Assembly (NCBI GenBank): GCA_903813345.2 | Contig: CAIIXF020000006.1 | Location: 25,055,936 to 25,119,935 of the forward strand | Origin: Owenia fusiformis | Lineage: Eukaryota > Annelida > Polychaeta > Sabellida > Oweniidae | Reading direction: 5' to 3' | DNA length: 64,000 bases | Shown here: positions 1 to 13,000 of the stretch, piece after piece | How the letters are laid out: each line of letters begins with the position of its first letter | How positions within the stretch are numbered: position 1 is the stretch's first letter | Position numbers and translations under genes: made by a program | Notes under the pieces: model-generated | Databases searched by the model: none | What the model was told of the DNA's origin: nothing | The model's input: the letters and a program-made list of their open reading frames with translations, nothing else

Positions 1-917
1 TTGAAACTTCTTAAAGGCCTCCTAAACTTAATTCAGAAGAAAAAATCAAAAAAAAAATCATTGAAACTTGTTACTCAAACACTCGCTCAAATATGACACA
101 AAGTTTGATTTGCTTTAATATTGAACTAGGAAAAAAATATCTCACATAGAAAAAAGCATTTGAAGTTCAGAGATTATTAGACATGCATGCACATGTTAAA
201 TGAAGTACATGTTTTTTAATTACTGTTGATTTAAAAGATGGCGACACTTCTATAAAAATGAATGTCTTTCAATGAGATTGATAAAAACTTGATATATAAA
301 GCTTGACAGATCGAAAATATTATTTGATAGTTTATTGTAATCTTTGATGTAGTCCGTTTGAGCTGTTGTTGTTGGTGTCAAACTAAAGATAAGGTTCTTA
401 TCAATACTTTGGACATACTATGAAATTCAAATTTAAGTCTTTATTTTGAGGCTTTAAGCATATTTCCTTAACTCAATACTCCACTGAACATATACAGTAC
501 ATGTATGTGTTTACTACAAGTGATATCTATAAAAGGAACATGTATTATTTTATACTTTACTTGACACCCATCCTAAATTGGTCTTATTTTGTGAATTTAA
601 ATGGATGGAATTGGTCTGATATTGAAACTTTTTGGGGCTTGGTCATATAGTGCAGATCTTTTTTTGTGGAGGTAATTAAATGAAGTATTATAATCCTCCT
701 TTTCTAATACCCTATATTGGGTGAAGAGGAATAAAATCTAAAATCTAAATCTAAATCTTTACCCCTTGCCAAAGCTTATTGACATTAAAATGACATTGAT
801 GTAGTAATAATCAGCATGCTTTGCATTTACGATGTTGTGTTATTTACTCCTTTGCCTAAAAAAGGGCACATCTCAAATTAAATGCATGTACATACTTACA
901 TAATAGAACACTTTTGA
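1..917. other. Intron or upstream sequence, no gene seen
   Basis: No open frame or exon-like segment can be supported here. The stretch is AT-rich and lies directly upstream of the first readable EXD3 exon, so it is probably intron. At about 727-755 there is a short run of AAATCT-like repeats after AATAAA. Such a run is typical of the 3' end of a non-LTR retroelement, but no coding remnant is visible next to it. Confidence 0.5.
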
Positions 918-923
918 ATTAAG

Positions 924-1021
924 GTGCTGAGTAAACTTGCTATCAGGCTGTCAAAGATCTACAACATTCCAGTGGATCTTTGCCCAAACATCAACCGAGC
1001 ACGAACGCTCAGTGGAATCAG
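924..1021 (+). CDS. EXD3: EXD3 exon a (first readable)
   Basis: The frame is open from 918 and ends at a GT donor (1022) with two bases of an Arg codon completed at 1498. It encodes LSKLAIRLSKIYNIPVDLC and onward, a helical segment before the nuclease domain. The acceptor is not certain: the AG at 922-923 gives phase 0 and fits best, but the pyrimidine tract is weak. Confidence 0.7.
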
Positions 1022-4000
1022 GTATGCAAAATACAGTAGATTTAAATGATATAAGGGGTCATCATGTTGCACATCATGGGGTCATATTCACTCTTTGAAT
1101 GATATAAGGGGTCATCACGTTGCACATCAGGGGGTCATATTTACTCTTTGAATGATATAAGGGGTCATCATGTTGCACATCATGGGGTCATATTCACTCT
1201 TTGAATGATATAAGGGGTCATCATGTTCCACATCAGGGGGTCATATTCACTCTTTGAATGATATAAGGGGTCATCATGTTGCACATCAGGGGGTCTTATA
1301 CACTCTTGTGTGTTTGAATAAAGGATTTAAGACATATGCTTTTTTATCACCAGCACAAGGGATGATATATTGTTATAGTCTCCATCTCTTTTGTGGACTG
1401 TGGTCAGTGGTTGGTAGTTAGGGCATTTGTCTGTAACAAATGGCAGGTTGTGACATTTTGCATGTTAATGCCTTGTATTGTTACTTTCTTTATTCAGATA
1501 TCTAATGTATAAGAAGTACATAGAAAAGACGCTGAATGATGATAACTGGAGTGAACTTCTTGAGGGTTACATTGGAGAGGATATCTCATTGGCTGAACAA
1601 GTGGTGGATTCTCTCATTGGCTATGATGATGTCGCAGAAGCAGCTAAGTGGGCCCGCAGATACCAGATCTCAGAAGACGTCCTCCCTGGGAATGTTATTG
1701 AAGCAATGGGTCAACAGACTGACCTCCAAACAGGTGAGGAAGCTCACATTGTGATTATAATTGTAAAATCATCACATATTATGCTGAAAGATTTGAAAAA
1801 TAAAATGTCTGTCAGTACTGCGAAACAAGTTGTTTTGATATTTATCAATCATTTAGATGGTTTGGCTACTGCAAATTCACAAGAAGAGACATCAGAGGAT
1901 TGGGGTGCTGAATGTTATGCAGAGGAAACTGTGAAAAATGCACACTACCACTCACTGTCCATACCCCTGGGTAATATTATATTTGTTAACACCGAACAGT
2001 TGTATACTGACTGTTTGAGGCATGTCACAAAAGATGGCAGTGTAGTGGGAATAGATGCAGAATGGAGGCCTACCATAGGAGCAAATATGGTGCAGAGGTA
2101 GATGAACATTTCTCTTTATGTCAATTTCAAGAAGTTTAGACATATTGTTAAGGCACTGTTTTTTTGTGAATGGCGTTTAATGATCAGTGTTTAGTGACTA
2201 TAACAGATTGGTACGCTTCTGTAACCATTTGCGATAAGTTGCCAGGTTGTGACATTTTACTGGTTTGTGAACAGCACTAGTATGCATGTTAATTTAGTCA
2301 TTATATATTTTTATGTATTTTTTTGACCGTAGGGAGTGAGGGGTTCAAAAGCTTTTGTGCCTAGCCCTATTACCCCTGCTCTGAGGTCTATATTACGATT
2401 CGAACATGAAAACTCACCAAAATGTTTCGAATTCCTTATAATTCATATGTATAACGCATATAAGTAGCTCAGTGAATTATTTCCAGAATGGCGACCCTTC
2501 AGCTTGCATGTCAAGACAAGGTTTACATTTTGGATATGTTAACACTGGACAATATCCTTACAGAGCAACACTGGGTGCAATTTGGAGAAAAATTCTTCGC
2601 AAATTCAAACATTCTAAAACTTGGTAAGTGGAGGCACTATTTGAATGAGAGAGTAAAAACTCAGATTAAAGTGTACCCTAGAGGTTTTGGTATAAATGAA
2701 TGATGTCTCCTGATATCAGTTTACAACATCACTGTATTATCGCGTACCAATCTTCCCAGCATTAGAGCAACTAGGTGCTTCACCATGATGAAAATCTGAA
2801 ATTTTGTGCCACCCTGTTAAAGAAGAATGAAATATTTTGACTAAAACGTGTAAAATTTTAATTCAGCTCCATGTAGGTCACTGCTATATAAGGATTGCAT
2901 TGAAATTGAAAACAAAACTAAACCTTATAAGGCATGTGTTGAGATGATGACACGGTTGATATTCTTGTAGGGTTTGGAATTGGAACAGATCTTGCCATGT
3001 TGGTAAAGTCATTCCCCAGCATGTCCCAAAGTTTGATGGAGCTCAGGCGAGTGGTCGACCTACAAACTGTCAACCACCTTGTACACAGAGCAATGGAGGT
3101 CATACAGGACCATAAGCCTCCAGCATTTGATGATGTAGCATTTAATGATGCAAGTGACAGTGATGAATGCAGTGATAAAGCAAGCACTGCAAGTGATATT
3201 AGTGTGCCAAGAAGTGATGCTAGTGTGGGAAAACGTGCAATTGAGTCTCCAGCCAGGCCAAAGATTAAGAAGGTAAGTACAGTTCTTGTAAAGTGTTGGA
3301 TGATATTACAGTTAAAGTCATACAATGTTGGATAGGATAAATGTGTAATTATAGAAAATAACGATATCTGTATATTTTAGGGCTTATTTTAGGGATAATA
3401 TTACATTTAAAGTCATACAATGTTGGATAGGATAAATGTGTAATTATAGAAAATAACGATATCTGTATATTTTAGGGCTTTCATCTCAACCATCAATTGC
3501 ACATGCACTTGTGATGTCCCGAGCCTTGAAGCAGTTGTGTGGTGTATGCACTTGAGATTTCAAAGAACATTTTACCTACCTGAAAATTCAATTACACCCA
3601 CTTAATAAAATGTAAATTCTTGAAAATAGGCATATTTGACTAATTCTGGTCAAAATTGTGAAAATATGAATTTTACATCCCACCCATCAAAATCTTTGGT
3701 AGAACACAGTATCCTCATGCTTATATATGCAATTGTCAACTCTTGCAGGTGGTGAAAAGTGAAGAGAAGGGTCTCAGTGATGTGGTTCGTCGACATCTGG
3801 GGAAACCGCTAGACAAAGCTGAGCAGATGTCTAATTGGGAGAGAAGACCTCTAAGACAGCCACAGCTTGTATATGCAGGTGAGTGACCTTGTATACATGT
3901 AATGCAGGTTATTGAGTGTATATATGCAAGTAATTGAGTGTATATATGCAGGTAATTGGGTGTATATATGCAGTTAATTGAGTGTATATATGCAGGTAAT

Positions 4001-7000
4001 TGAGTGTATATATGCAGGTAATTGAGTGTATATGCAGGTAATTGAGTGTATATATGGAGGTAATAGAGTGTATATATGCAGGTAATTGGGTGTATATATG
4101 CAGTTAATTGAGTGTATATATGCAGGTAATAGAGTGTATATATATGCAGGTAATTGGGTGTATATATGCAGTTAATTGAGTGTATATATGCAGGTAATTG
4201 AGTGTATATATGCAGGTAATTGGGTGTATATATGCAGGTAATTGAGTGTATATATGCAGGTAATTGAGTGTATATATGGAGGTAATAGAGTGTATATATG
4301 CAGGTAATTGGGTGTATATATGCAGTTAATTGAGTGTATATATGCAGGTAATAGAGTGTATATATATGCAGGTAATTGGGTGTATATATGCAGTTAATTG
4401 AGTGTATATATGCAGGTAATTGAGTGTATATATGCAGGTAATTGGGTGTATATATGCAGTTAATTGAGTGTATATATGCAGGTAATTGAGTGTATATATG
4501 CAGGTAATTGAGTGTATATATGCAGGTAATTGAGTGTATATATGGAGGTGATAGAGTGTATATATGGAGGTAATAGAGTGTATATACGCAGGTAATTGAG
4601 TGTATATATTGAGGTAATGTGTGTATATATGCAGGTAATTGAGTGTATATATGGAGGTAATAGAGTTTATCCCACCCAAGTGCTTTATATGATTGTATAA
4701 TAGCATTGTATAACTGCAATATAAAACCAATACTCATCGTATACAACTCTTGAGAACGATATACAACTCCTGGATAGCGTATACAACTCCTGGGCAGCAT
4801 ATACAACTCTTCGACTTGATATACAACTGCTGAATTTAGATTAATCTTTTATTGATTAAAGATTAGGGTGGGATAATAAGATCATATAATGGTTGATTCT
4901 GTATATCGTTATACTCTCGTGAGTATATGATATATTCACTTGTTCCCTTCGGTCACTTGTGAATATATCATATACTCACTCGAGTATAAACACGATATAC
5001 AGAAAGAACCATTATATAACCTCATAGTATATATGCAGGTAATTAAGTGTATATATGCAGGTAATTGAGTGTATATATGCAGGTAATAGAGTGTATATAT
5101 GCAGTTAATTGAGTGTATATATGGAGGTAATAGAGTGTATATATGCAAGTAATTGAGTGTATATATGGAGGAAATAGAGTGTATATATGGAAGTAATTGA
5201 GTGTATATATGGAGGTAAATGAGCTTTTATAGTTAGTTACATACTTTTATTTTTAAACTGTATTTTTTATATTAAGAGACACCTTAACAAGTGGATAAAG
5301 ATGTATTGGTAAAAAATATGTCTGGAATAACCAAGATGCTAGTAGGTAGTTAGGGGTTTCACCACCAGGTGACTAATTTGGGTCAGATAACTTGGCAGAG
5401 TTTCCTTAGAAAGATTCTATAAACTTGAATATTCATCAGTTCTAGTGGATCAATTTTTATACTAACCTTATGTATCTAATAGTTATACAAATTGAAATAT
5501 GTCCAGTAAAACAAAATATTATATGTCTAATAAAAGAAAAGATATTTCACTTTTTGTGATTATATAATATGGTGTTTAGGGGAACTTCTCAACCGAGAGA
5601 GAAAAGGTCGAAGGCATGCAAGTCGAATCTTGTAAACCCGGGTTCAGGAAAGCAGGGTTTACTGTTTGTTTCGGTTAAATATCTGTGCGAAACTACATTC
5701 ATAATTTATACGATAGTGAACAGGAGGTTTACAGTCTCACCCAGGTGCGCTAATACCTTATTTAAATTTATTAATTCTATTTAAATTAATTTTATTTAAA
5801 TTAAATTTATTTATTGTTTCACGGACCAGGGTTCACCTAGGTTTAAGGCCATTCCAAACGGAATAAGTGTTGAACGAGGCCACGAAATATAAAAATTCCT
5901 GGCCTCAGATGTGAATCTGTTTAAAACATACAAATTTGAAATGTGAATACAAGGTTATCCTAAAAATATAGCAGTTCAAAAAATAAAACTTAAAGTAGCA
6001 TCCAAGTTTCACTAGAATGTAGAGTAGGTTTAAAAAGATTTTTCCAATAAATGGGTACAAAAGGTTATATCTGAAAGAAGATGTCACATTTTGAAGGCAG
6101 TAATATATGTACACAAAGTAAAAAAGATAAGATAATCCTGAAAATATAAGAATGACATCATAACCGGGTCTCATGATTTACTGGATAATGGAAATTGATA
6201 ATTCCTTTTTAATAAATTCTTGTGCATTTAACATTTTTGGACTCAGTGAATTTAATTTGTAAAGAATGCAAGATCCAATTGCCAAATCATTGATTCACAT
6301 TTTACCTTTTCTCTTACTGCTGCATGGAAACAAATGCATTCTGGGTAAATACCAGCATTCAAGGTTGCTTAACTAATACCTGTATTAATAAAAAGATCTC
6401 CGTTCTCTATCTTATTTCAAGAAACATCTGCATTGTTATCCTACAGAATGAACTTCGAATGGGATATAGAGAAGGCATCCAACTATCTGTTTGTCCATTC
6501 GTTTGTTCATCTGTCTGATTTACAAAGGAAAACTCACTATGGGTCTCAATGAGAGTATGCATTTCTAAAGATGATTTTCAAAGCAGCAATTTTACACCGA
6601 TATTAGTCATGCCTCAGATATGGTGCTAACAATTTGTAATTTACATTTCTGTATGTGTAAATCTGGTACTGTCATTTGAGGCATGACTAATATCAGTTTA
6701 AGATTGTTGTTTCGAAAATCATCCTGGAAACTATATGTCTGTATACCTTTATTATTCAGATCCCTCGAAGATTTCTCTTTCCCATTTCAGGGACAATTGC
6801 AAAAGGGATTCCTGCATCCCCTGTGAACTTTTCTAATCCATGCATCCATTCAAAAAAAAAATCACAAAAGAAAGAATATTGGCTTTTTTGGTCCACACAC
6901 ACGATTCTCCATCATATTAAAAGAAACATCTGCACATTGCATTATTAATGCACTTGGCATTACTCTGTGTACAATATGGTTTAAACTATACAATGTAAAA

Positions 7001-10000
7001 ATGGAAAGAAATCTAGATGCAGGTGCTATGTACAGATGCTTTATGAATTACTTTTGAGAAAGTTAAATCAATTGAGATCAGAGACTGAGGAACAAAGATG
7101 TTGGACATAAAAAAATCAAAAGTGCAACTGTTTCTATTGATGATGTATGTTCTTGGATTTCTGGTGATTTGCCAATTAAACTTATTTCAAAATGAGTCAT
7201 CCAAGAAAGTTGGATATAAAATAAAAACTTTTTCAAAGAAGAAACATGTGTTGAGAACTGAACTAAAATCTCATAAGGAATACATAGAAATTTTAAAATC
7301 TGATGTTAATAGCAAGAAAGGATTTTTAGTTAAAACACCAGGCTGTTCGATCCCAGATATCGATCCTTGGGATCACACAATTCAACAATTCATTGATAAA
7401 AATGAGAAAATAGATTGTGATACAAATCCTAGTATTACCTATACAAGTGAGAATACTTTGAAAATTAATCTTGATATAGTTCAGAATCATTATCCCAACT
7501 TTAGCCATTGTAGCTACTATGGTATATACAGAACTGATAATGATAATGCATATACTATGGATGTGCAGCAAACAGACTTCACACAAGATGTAAACCTCAC
7601 AACCGAATTTATCAAAGTTGAATGTTATGACCACAATAAGACTACAATTTACAAAAATTTTCATGCAGTTGTTTTTGAGAAGCAGCAGGTTGAAGATGAG
7701 TGTAAGAGAAAAACAATTGATAAAAATGAAAAATTGAACATAATTTTATTAGGGGTTGATGCAGTCTCAAGATTAAACTTCATGCGTCTGATGCCAAAAA
7801 CCAAAAGATTTATTGAGGAGGAGCTTAATGGATTTGAACTTACAGGATACAATAAGGTGGGAGACAACACATTTCCTAATCTTGTGGCTTTACTATCTGG
7901 CAAGTTTCCTGCAGACCTACCATGGAATAGTTCAACTGATCAGGACAAACCATTTGATAAATATGAATTCATTTGGAAAGAAGCTGCCAAAAAGGGATAT
8001 AGAACATTATTCAATGAAGATGCCCCCATGATGACAATATTTAATTATCTCAGAGGGGGATTTAAGAAGCAGCCAGCCGATTACTATCCTCGGGCATTTC
8101 ATATTGCTTTAGAAGGAGAAGAGTCTGTTTGGCAAAAAACTCACTGTGTTGGTGATCGTCATGAATCTGAAATGATGCTCAATTACTTATTTGATTACAT
8201 AGATGCTTTTAAAGATCGCCCTCACTTCGCATTTACATACAACTCCCGACTGACACATGATGACATCAATTTAGCAGGAGTAGCAGATAATATTTACCTA
8301 AAATTCCTCAAAAGAATAAAGCACAGTGGGAATCTCAACAACTCTGTTATGCTGTTCTTCAGTGATCATGGTATACGCTGTGGAGATATTAGGCAAACTA
8401 ACATTGGGAAACTGGAAGAAAGACTTCCTTTTATGTATTGGAATTTCCCAAAATGGTTTTCAACAAAGCATCCTAAACTTGTTCATAATCTAAGAATAAA
8501 TAAACATCGACTGACAACTCCGTTTGATGTGCATGAAACGCTTCAAAACATTTTAATTGATGGCCCCTCAGAATCATATACTTCTGACCCGAACAAAAAA
8601 GGAATGAGTTTATTCAAGGTTATACCTGAAACTAGAACATGTAAAGATGCGGGAATCTTACCTCATTGGTGTACATGTCAAAACACGAAACCTATCAGTA
8701 CAACGGACACCACAGTGAAACAGGTTGCTAATTTCACAATTAGCTCCATAAATAAAGATTTATCTCATCTTCGAAATTCCAATTTATGTGCAGTTCTTTC
8801 ATTGGACAAAATAACCAAAGCTGAAATGTTTGTCTCAACAAAAGATATTCTTAAGTATGATTGGGCTGATGGTTTTGATTCTGATATCATAGTGACAGGG
8901 AAACCTAGTATTCCAATTAAATATTATCAAATAGAGTTCACAGCATTTCCAGGAAGTGGGGTATTTGAGGCAACTGTCCGTTATAGTAAAGTTGACAATA
9001 TCTTTGATATTTCAGGATCGATCAGTCGACTTAATCGCTATGGTAACCAGAGTGCTTGCATCAAAGATGCAGAATTGAGAAAGTATTGTTACTGCAAAGA
9101 TATTGACCAAATCAAGAGATAGTTAGACATGTCATGAAAATATAATCAGTTGGGTAGCGTTGGTATTTTATGAGTGTACGCCAGAGCAAAACTCTGAGGG
9201 GATTTGGGGGTTCTTCCTCCAGAAAATTTGAAAATGAGATAGCACTTGAAGCCTTCTTGGATGTTTTCAAATATAAAATTTTGACTAATATGGACTAATA
9301 AAGTTGGCCATATTTCAGAATATCCAGTATTTTTAAAGTGTTCTATATAAAAATCAACTTTTCTCTAAATTTGAGAGTAAGCCATGGCTTTTATGCCTAT
9401 ATGACGCTATGGCATTGATAATGTTTATCACACTATGTTTTTTTGCTAATGGGTTTTTGGTTCACCAAAGAGCCTAGGGGTTATATATAATGTTTATTCT
9501 GATGAGAGGGCTAATAAAAAAAATTAGAAAAAAATGTTTTTTGTTTTCTGCTTATCATGTTCTTTTCTTATATAAATTTTCATAAAGCCCTGAAAGTCAA
9601 AAGTAACATTTAGGTCCAATTGATAATTTTACTTTTGTTATATGGCCTGAGTACATTTAGCAAGAAATGGTTGTGTTTACAGTACTTAATGGTGCCTTAT
9701 ACATCAGGTCTATAAGAAAAAATTGAAAATTAAAGAAACAACTATGTTGCACATAAAACTGAAGAAATTTCTCTCTTCCTATGTTTTGGAATACATTTAC
9801 TTTACCAATTAAACAAGTCTTTGAATGAATCATCAAAGATGAATTAAAATAAAAGAGATGTATGAAGAACTGATTCATGGTTCATTTTACTGTTATAATT
9901 CTCATGAATTTGTGACTTATCAAAATATTTCTTCCTTTTTTTATTTCTTTGATTAAAATTTTGTAGAACCAGAAATTAGTTGGAGAAAACAGTACCTTCC

Positions 10001-13000
10001 TACATTTTATTTCCCAGCACTGGACAAAAATAATGTCAACATTGAGTGAAATAATTTCCTTAAAATTATTATATTATTATTATTATAGTATTACAAAACT
10101 ATAGTAGCATGCAAAAATTTCCAGGAATTTCAGACTGGGTTTTGTCTGTCCCACATCATTTGAGACTGAACTCTCTTATCAACAACTATTTTTGATGTAA
10201 TGAGTATTGGTTATCAAGTATAATTTATTCTTCAACATGTATTTTAATGACATCACAGTGAATGAAATGTCTCTTGATATTGTGGTCTCAGATAATGGCA
10301 CATATACTTGAATGGTGGGGGAGGGAGGTATAAGACATTGTTTCCTTTCACCTTAGATCATGGTTTTAGATAGTTGGTGTTTGTGTTCCTTATGACTGTT
10401 GTTCTCTTAAATGTTTTATTAGGGATGTAGAGAAGCCATTCATCATGTTTGTCAATCCATTCATTTGTCTTGGCAATAACTCAAGAAAATGCCTTAAAAA
10501 CATAAGACTATGCTAGAAGTATATTTCAATATGGCTGCTGAATTCATAACTGAAATACTTGTTGTCAGATTTGGTCCAGATTTTATGTTCTCAAGAAGGA
10601 ATTTTTAGATAGCTGCTTCAAAATGGCTACCATTTTCCAGTATCATATTTTGGTTGTATTTTATAGGGTAATGCCTTATGGCCATTATGTCATATCATGG
10701 GTATAAATGCCATATGTTCAAAACAACGAGGTATTTGATTAAATATTTTTGTTCTGTTGGATTTGCTTCTCCGGGTAGTTGCTGTTTTTGTGTTACTGTT
10801 TCTGTATTACATCACCATGCGCTATCATATTCATAGAAACACCTGCACATTGCATTACTAAAAGACTCTCGCCATTACTTTGTTTACAACATGGTACCCA
10901 CTTTACAATGTACATATAGTAAGAAATTAGAGACACGCAGGTGTATTGTAGAATGCTCAATAAATCACTTGTGGGAAAGTTGGATGAAATTAGATAGAGA
11001 TTTACTAAGAAACAAAGATGTCGAACATTAGAAAATTAAAAGTAAAACTGCCTCTGTTGATCATATGTGTTGTTGGATTTCTGGTGATTTACCAATTAAA
11101 CATATATCAAAATGAGTCAACCAAGAAAGTTGGATACGAATTAAAAACTGTTTTAAAGAGGCAAAGTGTGTTGAGAACTGAACAAAAATCGTACAAGGAA
11201 TACAAAGAAACTTTTAAATTTTATATTTCAAAGGAGGAACAAAGTCAGGGATTTTTAGTTAAAACACCAGGCTGTTCAATCCCAGATATCGATCCTTGGG
11301 ATCACACAATTCAACATTTCATTGAAAAAAATGTGAGACTAGATTGTGATACAAATCCTAGTATAACCTATACAAGTGGGAATACTTTAAAAATTAACCA
11401 TGATATAGTACAGAATCATTATCCCAACTTTAGCCATTGTAGCTACTACAGAACTGATAATGATAATTCATATGCTATGGATGTGCAGCAAACAGACTTC
11501 ACGCAAGATGTTCGCCTCACAATAGAATTTATCAAAGTTGAATGTTATGACCACAATAGGAGTACAATTTACAAAAATTTTCATGCAGTTGTTTTTGAGA
11601 AGCAGCAAGTTGAAGATGAGTGTAAGAGAAATACAATTAATGGAAATGAAAATCTGAACATAATTTTATTAGGGGTGGATTCAGTCTCAAGATTAAACTT
11701 CATGCGACTAATGCCAAAAACCAGGAGATTCATTGAGGAGGAACTTGATGGATTTGAACTTACTGGATACAACAAGGTGGGAGACAACACATTTCCTAAT
11801 CTTGTAGCTTTATTATCTGGCAAGTTTCCTGCAGACTTACCATGGAATAGTTCGACTGATGAGGATAAACCATTTGATGAATATAAGTTCATTTGGAAAA
11901 AAGCTGCCAAAAAAGGATGTAGGACACTATTTGCAGAAGATGCCCCTAAGTTGGCATTATTTAATTATCTTAAGGGAGGATTTCATAAGCAGCCAACTGA
12001 TTATTATCCTCGTCCATTTCATATTGCATTAGACCAAGAAGAATCTGTTAGGCAAAAGTTTTATTGTGTTGGTGATCGTCATGAATCTGAAATAACGCTC
12101 AGTTATTTATTTGATTACATGGATGCCTTTAAGGATCGACCACATTTTGCATTTACATTTAACACCCGACTGACACATGATGACATCAATTTAGCAGGAG
12201 TAGCAGATAACATTTACCTAAAATTCCTGAAGAGAATAAAGCACAGTGGGAATCTCAATAATTCTCTTGTGCTGTTCTTCAGTGACCATGGTATTCGCTA
12301 TGGAGATATTAGGCAAGCAAACATAGGGAAACTCGAAGAAAGACTTCCTTTTATATATTGGATATTCCCAAAATGGTTTTTAAAAAAACATCCAGAAATT
12401 GTTCATAATCTAAAAATAAATAAGCATCGGCTGTCAACTCCATTTGATGTGCATGAAACGCTTCAAAACATCTTAACTGATGGTCCCTTAGAATCATATA
12501 CGTCTGACCCGAACAAAAAAGGAATGAGTTTATTCAAGGTTATACCTGAAACTAGAACATGTGAGGATGTGGGAATCTTACCTCATTGGTGTACGTGTCA
12601 AAACACGAAATCTGTCAGTATAACGGACACCACAGTGAAACAGGTTGCTAATTTCACAATTAGCACCATAAATAAAGATTTATCTCATCTTCGAAATTCC
12701 AATTTATGTGCAATTCTTTCATTGGACAAAATAACCAAAGCTGAAATGTTTGTCTCAACAAAAGATATTCTAAAGTATGATTGAGCTGATGGTTTTGATT
12801 CTGATATCATAGTGACAGGGAAACCTAGTATTCCAATTAAATATTATCAAATAGAGTTCACAGCATTTCCAGGAAGTGGGGTATTTGAGGCAACTGTCCG
12901 TTATAGTAAAGTTGACAATATCTTTGATATTTCAGGATCGATCAGTCGACTTAATCGCTATGGTAACCAGAGTGCTTGCATCAAAGATGCAGAACTGCAA

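Larger units (their letters stand above)
6457..9560 (+). repeat. Tandem duplication, unit 1 (DUF229 gene and flanks)
   Basis: Similarity to 10424-13200 starts near GGGATATAGAGAAGGC (6457), continues through the 5' flank (CTGCACATTGCATTA), the whole coding region and past the stop to the region with GGTTCACC and AATAAA at 9513. The duplicated unit is therefore about 3 kb and includes both flanks, which rules out a second retrocopy event for copy 2. Confidence 0.85.

Noticed and set aside
1048-1312. CRISPR-like array
   Set aside because: Repeats are contiguous 53-mers without unique spacers and lie in a eukaryotic intron.
3736-4806. 356-codon and 134-codon frames on the minus strand with YLHIYTQLPAYIHS repeats
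   Set aside because: They are translations of the 22-bp minisatellite in antisense; the first also runs over the antisense of EXD3 exon f.
12782-12784. TGA read as selenocysteine in DUF229 copy 2
   Set aside because: The intact copy has Trp (TGG), not Cys, at this place, and no SECIS-like hairpin was recognised after the stop. A point nonsense change is simpler.
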